Positions 1 to 7,103 of a stretch of 23,618 bases of DNA are shown in pieces. The position numbers were made by a program, and so were the translations under genes. The stretch is from a bacterium (lineage in GTDB: Bacteria > SZUA-79 > Acidulodesulfobacterales > Acidulodesulfobacteraceae). Each line of letters starts with the position of its first letter. The stretch's first letter is position 1. Under the pieces are notes generated by a model that saw only the letters and a list, made by a program, of their open reading frames with translations, made no database searches and was not told the origin of the DNA. The stretch covers positions 1 through 23,618 of the forward strand of contig JAJYJN010000012.1 of the NCBI GenBank assembly GCA_021789455.1. Direction: 5' to 3'.

Positions 1-236
1 CTAGAGAACTCAATCTTGCTGGGGCTACCGTTATCAGGGGCATTATGGGCTTTGGAGCGCATAGCAGGATGCATACGGCTAAAGTATTGCGCCTGTCCGA
101 AGATCTCCCTGTTATAATAGAAATTGTCGATACTGAAGAAAAACTTAATCTCTTGATGCCTTTTCTGGACGAAATCGTCGAAGAGGGAATGATAACCGCA
201 GAAAAAGTCCGCGTAATACGATATCGTCACGGTTAG
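1..236 (+). CDS. DUF190 family protein, 5' truncated
   Basis: This is the C-terminal part of a small cytosolic DUF190 (PF02641) protein; the start lies outside the window. The open frame runs unbroken from base 3, reading RELNLAGATVIRG and then GFGAHSRMHTAK and LSEDLPVIIEIVDTEEK, and ends in KVRVIRYRHG. These phrases are typical of the family, whose members have about 100-120 residues and a PII-like fold. The biochemical role is not established; family members often lie next to the fluoride channel gene crcB/fluC, but what lies upstream here cannot be seen. An internal ATG at 45 would cut into the conserved core and is not the real start. Confidence 0.85.
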   Translation, partial: RELNLAGATVIRGIMGFGAHSRMHTAKVLRLSEDLPVIIEIVDTEEKLNLLMPFLDEIVEEGMITAEKVRVIRYRHG

Positions 237-460
237 CAAAAACGGTTCCCTATTTTTCTTTCCGCATCAATAAATATAAACGTATTTCCTTCCAAAAAGG
301 TATCTATATGGCGACGCCGAATATACTGCCGATAAACACGAAATCTTTTATGATACCCGATTTTACTGCAAAATAGAAGAATATGATTAACATATAACCA
401 TATTTGTTTAAAAAAACGGCAAACCCTATAAATTTTAATATGGCTTATATTGTGTCCCGT

Positions 461-498
461 ATATCTTTTATAACGTAAAGATATGGCATAAATTATGC
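461..498. promoter_or_regulatory. Two adjacent inverted repeats upstream of nifV-like gene
   Basis: ATATCTTT (461-468) is matched by AAAGATAT (477-484) across an 8-base spacer. Next to it is GCATAA-A-TTATGC (486-498), a perfect 6-1-6 palindrome. The pair ends 14 bases before the ATG at 513, and no Shine-Dalgarno sequence is visible there. They could be operators or a leader hairpin; chance is also possible in DNA this AT-rich. Nothing else clear is seen in the 276-base gap from 237 to 512. Confidence 0.3.
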
Positions 499-512
499 TT
501 TACTAAATATTT

Positions 513-1655
513 ATGACAAACTTAAACAACCCAATTATAAACGATACGACGTTAAGGGACGGCGAACAGACTGCAGGGATAGTATTCTCGGCAACAGAAA
601 AATTGCTTATTGCCGAAATACTAGATAAAATCGGCGTGGATGAAATAGAAGCAGGCATACCAGTAATGGGAGGAGATGAAAAACTTGCCGTCAAAAAGAT
701 AAACGAATCAGGGCTTAAAGCAAAAATCGTTGGCTGGAACAGGGCAAAACCGGAAGATATTTATGCATCTTTAGATATCGGGCTTAAATTTATCCATGTA
801 TCTGTCCCTGTATCTAAAATCCACATCGAATATAAGCTTAAAAAAGATTTTCAATATGTTAAGACTAATCTCATAAACATATTAAAAATATTAAACAAAG
901 AAGATGTGAAATATTCAGTAGGGGGCGAGGACTCTTCAAGGGCTGATTTGGAATCGGTTATCGAGTTTATTAAGATTGCGGAAGGCGAAGGAGCTTATAA
1001 ATTCCGATATTCGGATACGGTAGGCATATTAAATCCATTAAAAATATATGAAAATATAAAAAAAATAAAAAATGATCAAAAATTGAAAAATATAATGCTT
1101 GAAATTCACACGCATAACGACTTCGGAATGGCCTCTGCTAATTCGGTTGCCGCCCTAAAGGCAGGCGCGGATTCTTTATCCGGCAGTATTTCTGGAATCG
1201 GTGAAAGAGCCGGAAACTGTGCATTGGAGGAGGTAATTGCTTATTTTAACTTTATTGAAAATCAAAAAATCAAATTCGATTTCATAAAAGCAAAAAATCT
1301 GGCCAAATTTATAGCAAGGATAACTAAAAGACGGATTCCGCTATCTAAACCTATATTTGGCAAAAATATTTTTTACCACGAAGCGGGTATTCATACCGAC
1401 GGGATATTAAAAAATCCCCTTAACTACGAAGCTTATCCGCCCGAATATGTCGGGACTAAAAGAAAACTTTTAGTCGGAAAACACGGAGGGTCTTCCGCAA
1501 TTAAATATAAACTTAACAAAATGGGAATTCAGTTAACAGTCAAAGATGCCGGTTATCTGCTTGCCGCTGCAAAAGCAAAATCTGCCGAATTAAAAAGGTG
1601 TTTAAGCGATAAAGAACTGCTGTCTTTATATCAAAACCTGCGAAATTTAGCTTAA
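513..1655 (+). CDS. nifV: Homocitrate synthase (NifV-type), DRE-TIM metallolyase
   Basis: It is predicted to condense acetyl-CoA with 2-oxoglutarate to homocitrate in the cytoplasm. Homocitrate is a ligand of the nitrogenase FeMo-cofactor or, in other pathways, a lysine precursor. The 380-residue length fits NifV. Visible motifs are DTTLRDGEQT (11-20, with metal ligand D11 and catalytic R15), EAGIP (46-50), HTHNDFGMA (metal ligands H199 and H201), GERAGNCALEEV, and HEAGIHTDGILKNPLNYEAY followed by GKHGGSSAI. Most relatives have GKHSG, so the GG is a small departure. EAGIPVMGG and the HEAGIHTDG region favour homocitrate synthase over isopropylmalate or citramalate synthase, but substrate cannot be settled from motifs. 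No nif gene is next to it, so a role in nitrogen fixation is inferred only. It faces the barrel-protein gene ending at 1718. Confidence 0.8.
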   Translation: MTNLNNPIINDTTLRDGEQTAGIVFSATEKLLIAEILDKIGVDEIEAGIPVMGGDEKLAVKKINESGLKAKIVGWNRAKPEDIYASLDIGLKFIHVSVPVSKIHIEYKLKKDFQYVKTNLINILKILNKEDVKYSVGGEDSSRADLESVIEFIKIAEGEGAYKFRYSDTVGILNPLKIYENIKKIKNDQKLKNIMLEIHTHNDFGMASANSVAALKAGADSLSGSISGIGERAGNCALEEVIAYFNFIENQKIKFDFIKAKNLAKFIARITKRRIPLSKPIFGKNIFYHEAGIHTDGILKNPLNYEAYPPEYVGTKRKLLVGKHGGSSAIKYKLNKMGIQLTVKDAGYLLAAAKAKSAELKRCLSDKELLSLYQNLRNLA

Positions 1656-1717
1656 TTTCGGCTAATATCTAAAGACAACAAGAATGCATATAAAATTTCT
1701 TTTGCTATCATTTCAAA

Positions 1718-3004
1718 TCAAAAGGTATAAACTATCATAGTATTTATAGTATTTTGAAAACCCTTTCCGTCGCCATAGATTTTGTGGTTTGCAATTTGGT
1801 TCTCTAATTCCACCCTAAACTGTACATTTTTTAAAATTTTTGAAGGCGGCCTATATCCCAGGGTAAAAGTAGAATCAAAATAATGATATGCTGTTCCCGG
1901 AACACTTTCTTCTTCCCACATGCCTTGCGGATCCGAAACCGAAGTTTCCCTTATCGTTTGGGAAAATCTTCCGAAGTTAAAATTACCGTAATGATGAAGA
2001 TAAAAGGCAATCCCCGAAAAACGAGATTTATCGAAAATAGAGTTTGACGTAGAAATTAAAACCGACGGATAAATATTTTGAGAATCGTTAAACTGTTCGA
2101 GGTTTATTCCGTTGCCATATACTATAAACTTGTTTATTCCTCTGTTTAAGCCGACTTCATAGTCTAAAACAGCAGTCCAGTATTTTAAGAATCCGTATTT
2201 TGCGTCTATAAAATTATAAAAAAATTTATTTAAATTATCCTTATAAAGGTTATTATCATATATAATAAAATTTTCTGCGCCATAAACTATCCCTTCGTGA
2301 AATTTTAAAAATGCGGCAGGTTTATACGAAGCTATATACTCAAAGGTTGGATATCTGTTTATAGGCGTTAAAGCATCGTCGGTCAAAGCTATTCCTAAAA
2401 CCATATTCAACCGTTTCGGAATAAACGGATATTTAAAAAAAATTCCGGTAAGTTCGCCCGGCTCTATCGCCGTTATTGGAGAATAAGTATTTTCCCATAG
2501 CCTCGATAAGTTATACGATTCAAAACCTATTAAATAGTTTTTTTCGCCTAGGTCAACTTTTAATCCATTTCCTACCGGAATACCCAAAGAAACGTAAAAC
2601 TGCCTGAATCCGTATAGCGGGCGGCGATAAACTGATTCCGTATAATAATTATAGTTTCCCGTATAAGGTCCTACCGCCTGAATATTTTCGCCCGTGTCTA
2701 ACGTTATTTTAAAACCCAAGCCAAAATTATTCCTCCCGTTAGAAAAAGCATTTTTTGAAACCGTCAGGTCGAGTTCGTTTACCGTGAAACCGTTAACTTT
2801 ATAATTATCTATATAGTTTCCGTTATAATTGCCATCCGGAAACTCCTTGTTCGCGACGGGATTTTCAAGATTATACGTATAAGACGAAGCAAAAGTACCG
2901 AATAGTTTTATTTGGGATAAAAAAGAATTTTCCTTTGCGTATGAATTAACTGCGGAAGCAAAAAAAAATAAAACGCAGGATAAAATTAAAATTATATTTT
3001 TCAT
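1718..3004 (-). CDS. Outer-membrane beta-barrel protein, porin-2/OmpL-like
   Basis: A 428-residue exported protein. Residues 1-23 form a Sec signal peptide (MKN, a hydrophobic run, then NSYA before KENSF). The rest is rich in aromatic residues in alternating strands, and the protein ends in NTMIVYTF with a C-terminal phenylalanine, the usual signal for outer-membrane insertion. The stretch YVSLGIPVGNGLKVDLGEK, followed by the IGFESYN region, resembles the putative beta-barrel porin-2 family (PF07642, bbp2). It starts 43 bases after the Nramp gene on the same strand with AAGG as ribosome site, and no terminator lies between, so the two are probably co-transcribed. A role in letting metal through the outer membrane for the transporter is inference. 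The cargo cannot be read from the sequence. Confidence 0.7.
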   Translation of the reverse strand: MKNIILILSCVLFFFASAVNSYAKENSFLSQIKLFGTFASSYTYNLENPVANKEFPDGNYNGNYIDNYKVNGFTVNELDLTVSKNAFSNGRNNFGLGFKITLDTGENIQAVGPYTGNYNYYTESVYRRPLYGFRQFYVSLGIPVGNGLKVDLGEKNYLIGFESYNLSRLWENTYSPITAIEPGELTGIFFKYPFIPKRLNMVLGIALTDDALTPINRYPTFEYIASYKPAAFLKFHEGIVYGAENFIIYDNNLYKDNLNKFFYNFIDAKYGFLKYWTAVLDYEVGLNRGINKFIVYGNGINLEQFNDSQNIYPSVLISTSNSIFDKSRFSGIAFYLHHYGNFNFGRFSQTIRETSVSDPQGMWEEESVPGTAYHYFDSTFTLGYRPPSKILKNVQFRVELENQIANHKIYGDGKGFQNTINTMIVYTF

Positions 3005-3047
3005 TTTTACCTTATTCTTAATAAAATTAATAAGCTGTCTAAACTAA

Positions 3048-4397
3048 TTAAATATGTATATAATTTAACCAGTTCTGCGGGAGCACCGTTATTATTCCAA
3101 GAATCACCATTGCCAATCCGAGTAAGCCTACCGCCGCTATGGATTTTTTAGAATACGCATATTCTCCGAGTATTTTTTTACTGCCGGCAAGGGCTATCAA
3201 AAACCCTAGGACTATTGGAAGAATAAACCCGTTAAATGCTTCGACGTCAACCATAATAGTTACAAGTGGTATTCCGGGTATCAAAACCAGCATAGCGGAT
3301 ACAAAAATTAACGCTATGTATATAAAATAAAAAAGTTTTGCCTCCTTGAAACGGTGGTTTAAGCTGTGCTTATATCCCCATGTTTCTCCCGCCGCCCACG
3401 TAAAAGCCATAGAAACGACAAAAGCCGCCAAAAGACTTGAGCTGTAAAGACCTACGGCAAACAAAGCTCCCGCATATTTTCCGGCTAAAGGTATTAAAGA
3501 CCTGCCTATAGCTTTTGCGGTTGACGGAACTATATGAGCTTCATACAGGGTCGCAGCCGTCATAATTATAACGGCTATCATAAGGACCTGCGTTGCGATG
3601 CTACCGATAAGAGTATCTGTTTCCGCCAGCTTGACGTCTTTCTTGCATAAATTTTTATCTACGGTAGCACTTTGCTGATAGTAAATCATCCACGGCATTA
3701 TAACCGCCCCGGCGTTAGCCGCTATAAGCCATATATAATCTTTGTTGCCGAGCGGCTGCGAGCCGAATAATCCTTTAAAAACAAGCTGATGGTAATTCGG
3801 ATGCGCAAAAATAGCTGCAGGTATAAAGACAAATCCGGTAAGGGAAAAAATAAGGGCGATATTTTCGGCTCTGCGGTAACTTCCGGTAAATACGACGAAC
3901 AAGAGAATTAAAAAACTGATGCCTACGCTATAAACTTTATGAATGCCGAATATCTCCCCGCTAGCCGCAATTCCGGAAAATTCGGTAATAAGAGCCGAGA
4001 ATACTACAAAAAATAAAGTGATAGTGGCAAATGCCGCCCATTTATTGCCATAATATTCTTTTATAAGTTCTCCGTGCCCTTTTCTGGTAACGCACCCTAG
4101 CCTAGAAGTCATAGACTGTATCAGATATAAAACCGGTATGAGGAGTATTTGCAAAGGTATAAGCTTATAGCCCCATTGCGCCCCCGACACTCCCGCCGTA
4201 GTAACGGAACCTGCATCCATGTCTGCAATCATAACTACAAAACCTGGACCTAATACCTTGAAAAAATGAAGTCCTCTATATAGAGAACGTTTGTTAAACA
4301 GGCCAAACCTGCCCCTTCCGCGCCTTCTGTGCTTTCTTTTAGTATCGGTTAAGTCTTTCTCCCGAAAACCAGAAGTTTCAGCATTGATGTTTTTCAT
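3048..4397 (-). CDS. Divergent Nramp-family divalent metal transporter
   Basis: A 449-residue inner-membrane protein with about 11 hydrophobic segments and a basic N-terminal tail (residues 20-31 rich in R, K and H). GPGFVVMIADMDAGSVTTAG (50-69) is the first helix of the Nramp fold, and IMPWMIYYQQ near 233-242 is the sixth. Canonical Nramps carry DPGN in helix 1 and MPH in helix 6 to bind Mn2+ or Fe2+ and to relay protons. Here they read D61-A-G-S64 and M234-P-W236, so the Asp and Met ligands remain but Asn and His are replaced. The expected role is divalent metal uptake, but specificity may differ from MntH. Its promoter carries a Fur box (4446-4464), which fits iron-responsive expression. 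It probably forms an operon with the barrel protein downstream. Confidence 0.85.
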   Translation of the reverse strand: MKNINAETSGFREKDLTDTKRKHRRRGRGRFGLFNKRSLYRGLHFFKVLGPGFVVMIADMDAGSVTTAGVSGAQWGYKLIPLQILLIPVLYLIQSMTSRLGCVTRKGHGELIKEYYGNKWAAFATITLFFVVFSALITEFSGIAASGEIFGIHKVYSVGISFLILLFVVFTGSYRRAENIALIFSLTGFVFIPAAIFAHPNYHQLVFKGLFGSQPLGNKDYIWLIAANAGAVIMPWMIYYQQSATVDKNLCKKDVKLAETDTLIGSIATQVLMIAVIIMTAATLYEAHIVPSTAKAIGRSLIPLAGKYAGALFAVGLYSSSLLAAFVVSMAFTWAAGETWGYKHSLNHRFKEAKLFYFIYIALIFVSAMLVLIPGIPLVTIMVDVEAFNGFILPIVLGFLIALAGSKKILGEYAYSKKSIAAVGLLGLAMVILGIITVLPQNWLNYIHI

Positions 4398-4445
4398 AAA
4401 GTTTATACCTGTTTAAGTTAAAATTGTATGATTAAATATCATAAT

Positions 4446-4464
4446 GATATTGATTTTTATTATC
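4446..4464 (-). promoter_or_regulatory. Fur box in the Nramp promoter
   Basis: Read on the minus strand, GATAATAAAAATCAATATC matches the 19-base Fur consensus GATAATGATAATCATTATC at 16 positions. It lies just downstream of the -10 element and covers the expected transcription start, a position that would block RNA polymerase. A perfect 8-1-8 palindrome (AATATCAT-A-ATGATATT, 4435-4451) overlaps it and may extend the binding site. The fur-like gene itself ends about 110 bases away. Confidence 0.75.
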
Positions 4465-4467
4465 ATT

Positions 4468-4496
4468 AATATAACAAAAAAATTATTTACCGTCAA
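4468..4496 (-). promoter_or_regulatory. Sigma-70-type promoter of the Nramp gene
   Basis: On the minus strand TTGACG (4496-4491) is followed after exactly 17 bases by TATATT (4473-4468). The predicted start point is near 4461, inside the Fur box, leaving a leader of about 65 bases before the ATG at 4397. This is one of the best promoter matches in the window. Confidence 0.7.
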
Positions 4497-4574
4497 GTTT
4501 TTATAAAAAGCTATTTATATGCTTTTAATTATTAAATTAAAGGGCGGATGGTCGTCATTATAATTTTTTTCCAT

Positions 4575-5012
4575 TTACTTGCAGTCTCCGCAAATTCCAT
4601 ATATTTCTAATTTGTGCTTTATGGGAATAAAATTATTTGCTCTGGCAAGCTTATCCTGCAGTTTCTCGATTTTTTCGTCGTTGACTTCTATAAGCCGTCC
4701 GCATTTTACGCAAATCAGATGGTCATGATGCTTGCTTCCGTATTTCTGCTCATATCTAGTTTTTTGTTTTCCTATTTTTATTTCTTCGGCTAAACCGCTT
4801 TCGCATAATAAATTAAGATTTCTCTGAACCGTTGCATAACCTATTTCTGGATTTTTCTTTTTTACTATATTAAAAAGTTCTTCCGAAGTAATATGGCGTC
4901 CGGCCGAAAAAAAAGAATCAACGATTAATTCCCTTTGTTTAGTGTGTCGCATTCCCTTGTCTTCTATATATTTAATGAAAATTTCTTTGAATTCAGATTT
5001 TTCTTTTTTCAT
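4575..5012 (-). CDS. fur: Fur-family metal-dependent transcriptional regulator
   Basis: A 145-residue cytosolic repressor of normal Fur length. The N-terminal winged helix contains RHTKQRELIVDSFF (22-35) and the recognition helix region GYATVQRNLNLL (58-69); most Fur proteins read YATVYRTL there. The dimerisation and metal domain has H95-H-D-H98 and CVKC (101-104), and the C terminus is C141-G-D-C144, giving two CxxC pairs for a structural zinc. H133 is a likely further ligand. Motifs alone do not separate Fur from Zur or PerR. The strong Fur box in front of the adjacent Nramp gene supports an iron- or manganese-sensing role. It starts 32 bases after the DsrE-like gene on the same strand, so the two are likely co-transcribed. 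No clear Shine-Dalgarno sequence is seen. Confidence 0.85.
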   Translation of the reverse strand: MKKEKSEFKEIFIKYIEDKGMRHTKQRELIVDSFFSAGRHITSEELFNIVKKKNPEIGYATVQRNLNLLCESGLAEEIKIGKQKTRYEQKYGSKHHDHLICVKCGRLIEVNDEKIEKLQDKLARANNFIPIKHKLEIYGICGDCK

Positions 5013-5044
5013 AATAATTAATACGTTGCGGTGTTTTAATAAAA

Positions 5045-5554
5045 TTAAGGTTTTAAAAAAGCATACCCCTGGTCTTCTTTTTCGACTATATAGGATAGTA
5101 TTCCTGGATAAGTTATTCTTACGAAAGGAAACAGCATTTTAGGCGTTATTCCGGCTTCTTTCATTGATTCGCCGCATACTACTATTTTAATTCCTTCCTT
5201 ATGAAGCGTTTCAACGACTCCGGCATATTTTTTATTATATTTCATAACAAATGCTTTTAATCCTGGACCGTAAGCCGCGATAATAATACTGTATTTTATA
5301 TGTTTTTTTCTTAGAAAAAAGCCTGCCTTCGCCAGGCTCTTTAATGCAATCGGCCATCTCTTTTCGTTCTGGGTAAGCTGTTCGATAAATTTGACCGGTC
5401 TGTGTTTAAAAAAAACTAACGGATAGATATATCTGGAATTCTTCTTAAAATTTTTTTCATTTTTTGCAAAGCAGGGGTTTGCAAAAAAAATTAAATTTAA
5501 AATTAAAACCGAGGCGGCAACGATAATAGAAGCAATTTTCTTCTTGTTATACAT
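5045..5554 (-). CDS. Secreted DsrE-like protein
   Basis: A 169-residue protein with a Sec signal peptide (about residues 1-30, hydrophobic run then NPCFAK) and a DsrE/DsrF-like fold. Recognisable phrases are YSIIIAAYGPGLKAFVM, VVETLHKEGIKIVVCGESMK and ITPKMLFPFVRI, ending in EDQGYAFLKP. The family includes sulfur-relay proteins that carry persulfide on a cysteine; the C in VVCGES sits at the position usually occupied by the conserved cysteine. Export makes this a periplasmic member rather than a cytosolic DsrE/TusD. A ribosome site AAGGGAG precedes the ATG. It is followed by fur, which suggests a shared stress or metal setting, but the partner and substrate are unknown. Confidence 0.75.
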   Translation of the reverse strand: MYNKKKIASIIVAASVLILNLIFFANPCFAKNEKNFKKNSRYIYPLVFFKHRPVKFIEQLTQNEKRWPIALKSLAKAGFFLRKKHIKYSIIIAAYGPGLKAFVMKYNKKYAGVVETLHKEGIKIVVCGESMKEAGITPKMLFPFVRITYPGILSYIVEKEDQGYAFLKP

Positions 5555-5598
5555 TTTATTCTCCCTTATAAAGATTTAATTAAACTGCTTTTAATTTA

Positions 5599-5645
5599 TA
5601 TAATGCAATTTGTTATATATTACCATATCTTATGGTAATATATAA
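5599..5645 (+). promoter_or_regulatory. rarA promoter with a 33-bp perfect palindrome at the start codon
   Basis: The left arm TTATATATTACCATA (5613-5627) is matched perfectly by its reverse complement (5631-5645) across the 3-base spacer TCT. The palindrome ends two bases before the rarA ATG at 5648. TATAAT at 5599-5604 is a likely -10 for rarA, which would put the palindrome at the very 5' end of the transcript as a 15-bp hairpin against the start codon. On the other strand it falls near the -35 region of the DsrE-fur unit. It may be a shared operator or an RNA element controlling translation. Confidence 0.6.
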
Positions 5646-5647
5646 AT

Positions 5648-6997
5648 ATGAATTTATTTAACAATAATGAAAATACATACGAAAAAAATACGGGCAATTT
5701 TTTACCGCCGCTTGCGGAAAGACTGAGACCTAAAATCCTGTCCGAATTTATCGGCCAAACGCATATTCTCGGTCAAAGCAAACCTTTAAAAAATATGCTA
5801 GATTCAGGATTTATCCGTTCCATGATACTCTGGGGTCCGCCCGGAAGCGGAAAAACAACTCTTGCCGGCATTATAGCAAACGCCGCAGGTTACGAATTTT
5901 ATAAAATTTCGGCTGTTTCTTCCGGCGTTAAAGAACTTCGGGAAATTATAGATAAGGCAAATATAAGCTTTAAGCATTACAAAAAACCGCTTATGATTTT
6001 TATCGACGAAATTCACCGGTTTAACAAGTCCCAGCAAGACCTCCTATTGCATTCGGTAGAGGAAGGAAGCCTCATATTAATCGGAGCCACCACCGAAAAT
6101 CCCTCTTTTGAAATAAACTCTCCGATTCTCTCGAGAGTAACGGTATTTACGTTAAACCCTTTATTCGATGAAGATTTAAACTTGATTATCGACAGGGCGC
6201 TTAATACGGACGAAGTTTTAAGAAAAAAGAAAATCATACTGGAAAAAGAAGGCAGAAATGCGCTCGTCCGATATTCGGGAAGCGACGCACGCATAATGCT
6301 GAATGCCCTCGAAATGGCGATAAATCTTACAAAACCGGACGATAAAGGAAATATAATATTAGACGCAAAAACTATCGAGGATGCTTATCTGAGAAAATCA
6401 AGATACGATAAAACCGGCGAAGAACATTACAACACTATTTCGGCTTTTATAAAAAGTTTAAGGGGGAGCGATCCCGACGGAGCAGTTTTCTGGCTTGCCA
6501 AGATGTTGGACTCTGGAGAAGACGTTAAATTTATCGCAAGAAGAATGATAATTTTAGCTTCGGAAGATGTAGGAAACGCCGAACCGTACGCCCTTAATTT
6601 AGCGGTAAGCTGTTTTAACGCCGTAAATACCGTCGGCATGCCCGAAGCCAGGATTATTTTATCCCAGACGGCAACATATCTTGCAGGCTGTCCCAAGTCC
6701 AACGCAAGCTATCTCGCAATAGAAGAAGCTCTAAGCGACGTTAAAAAATTTCCGGCGGCGGTCGTTCCGCTCCACTTAAGAAACGCGCCTACAAAGCTGA
6801 TGAAGGATTTAGATTATCACAAAGGTTATAAATATTCCCATAATTATAAGGACCATTTTGCCGAGCAGACATACCTTCCTAAAGAACTTTCGTCGCGAAT
6901 TTACTACCGCCCCGAAGATATCGGCAAAGAAAAAGAGATTAAAATCAGGCTTAAAACATTATGGGGGGGAAGCAAGGATTACGGAGAGGACAAATAA
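5648..6997 (+). CDS. rarA: Replication-associated recombination protein A, AAA+ ATPase
   Basis: RarA/MgsA is a cytosolic clamp-loader-like AAA+ ATPase related to eukaryotic WRNIP1 that acts at stalled replication forks. At 449 residues it matches the E. coli protein closely. PLAERLRPKILSEFIGQTHI (21-40) is the family N-terminal signature. Walker A is GPPGSGKTT (63-71), Walker B is FIDEIHRF (118-125, with D120 and E121), sensor 1 is in GATTENPSFE, and the arginine-finger region is SPILSRVTVF. The C-terminal tetramerisation region includes GSDPDGAVFWLAKML and ASEDVGNAEP. It is a single gene between divergent and convergent neighbours. No Shine-Dalgarno sequence is visible, because a palindrome occupies that space. 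Confidence 0.95.
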   Translation: MNLFNNNENTYEKNTGNFLPPLAERLRPKILSEFIGQTHILGQSKPLKNMLDSGFIRSMILWGPPGSGKTTLAGIIANAAGYEFYKISAVSSGVKELREIIDKANISFKHYKKPLMIFIDEIHRFNKSQQDLLLHSVEEGSLILIGATTENPSFEINSPILSRVTVFTLNPLFDEDLNLIIDRALNTDEVLRKKKIILEKEGRNALVRYSGSDARIMLNALEMAINLTKPDDKGNIILDAKTIEDAYLRKSRYDKTGEEHYNTISAFIKSLRGSDPDGAVFWLAKMLDSGEDVKFIARRMIILASEDVGNAEPYALNLAVSCFNAVNTVGMPEARIILSQTATYLAGCPKSNASYLAIEEALSDVKKFPAAVVPLHLRNAPTKLMKDLDYHKGYKYSHNYKDHFAEQTYLPKELSSRIYYRPEDIGKEKEIKIRLKTLWGGSKDYGEDK

Positions 6998-7038
6998 TTC
7001 ATAACGACAGGAAAACCGTCATATTTCGTCATATTTAT

Positions 7039-7066
7039 ATTATATTAGATTTTTGACATCTGCCAA
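7039..7066 (-). promoter_or_regulatory. Possible minus-strand promoter antisense to the rarA 3' end
   Basis: TTGGCA (7066-7061) and TATAAT (7044-7039) on the minus strand are spaced by 16 bases. Transcription would run toward the 3' end of rarA, antisense to it. Beside it, CCAAAAT (7063-7069) pairs with ATTTTGG (7081-7087) as a weak hairpin between the convergent rarA and MFS genes. No small gene is visible downstream, so this may be chance in AT-rich DNA. Confidence 0.3.
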
Positions 7067-7103
7067 AATAAAAATACCAAATTTTGGGACGGGGGCAGAA
7101 ATA

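Noticed and set aside
304..393. 29-codon minus-strand frame with hydrophobic sequence, extendable without ATG to about 45 codons
   Set aside because: No ribosome site, no recognisable family, and hydrophobic frames arise easily in AT-rich DNA. Not strong enough to call a gene or a relic.
1656..1717. Terminator between the convergent nifV-like and barrel genes
   Set aside because: Only a weak short pairing (TCTTTTG with CAAAAGG-like sequence) and no T-tract could be found.
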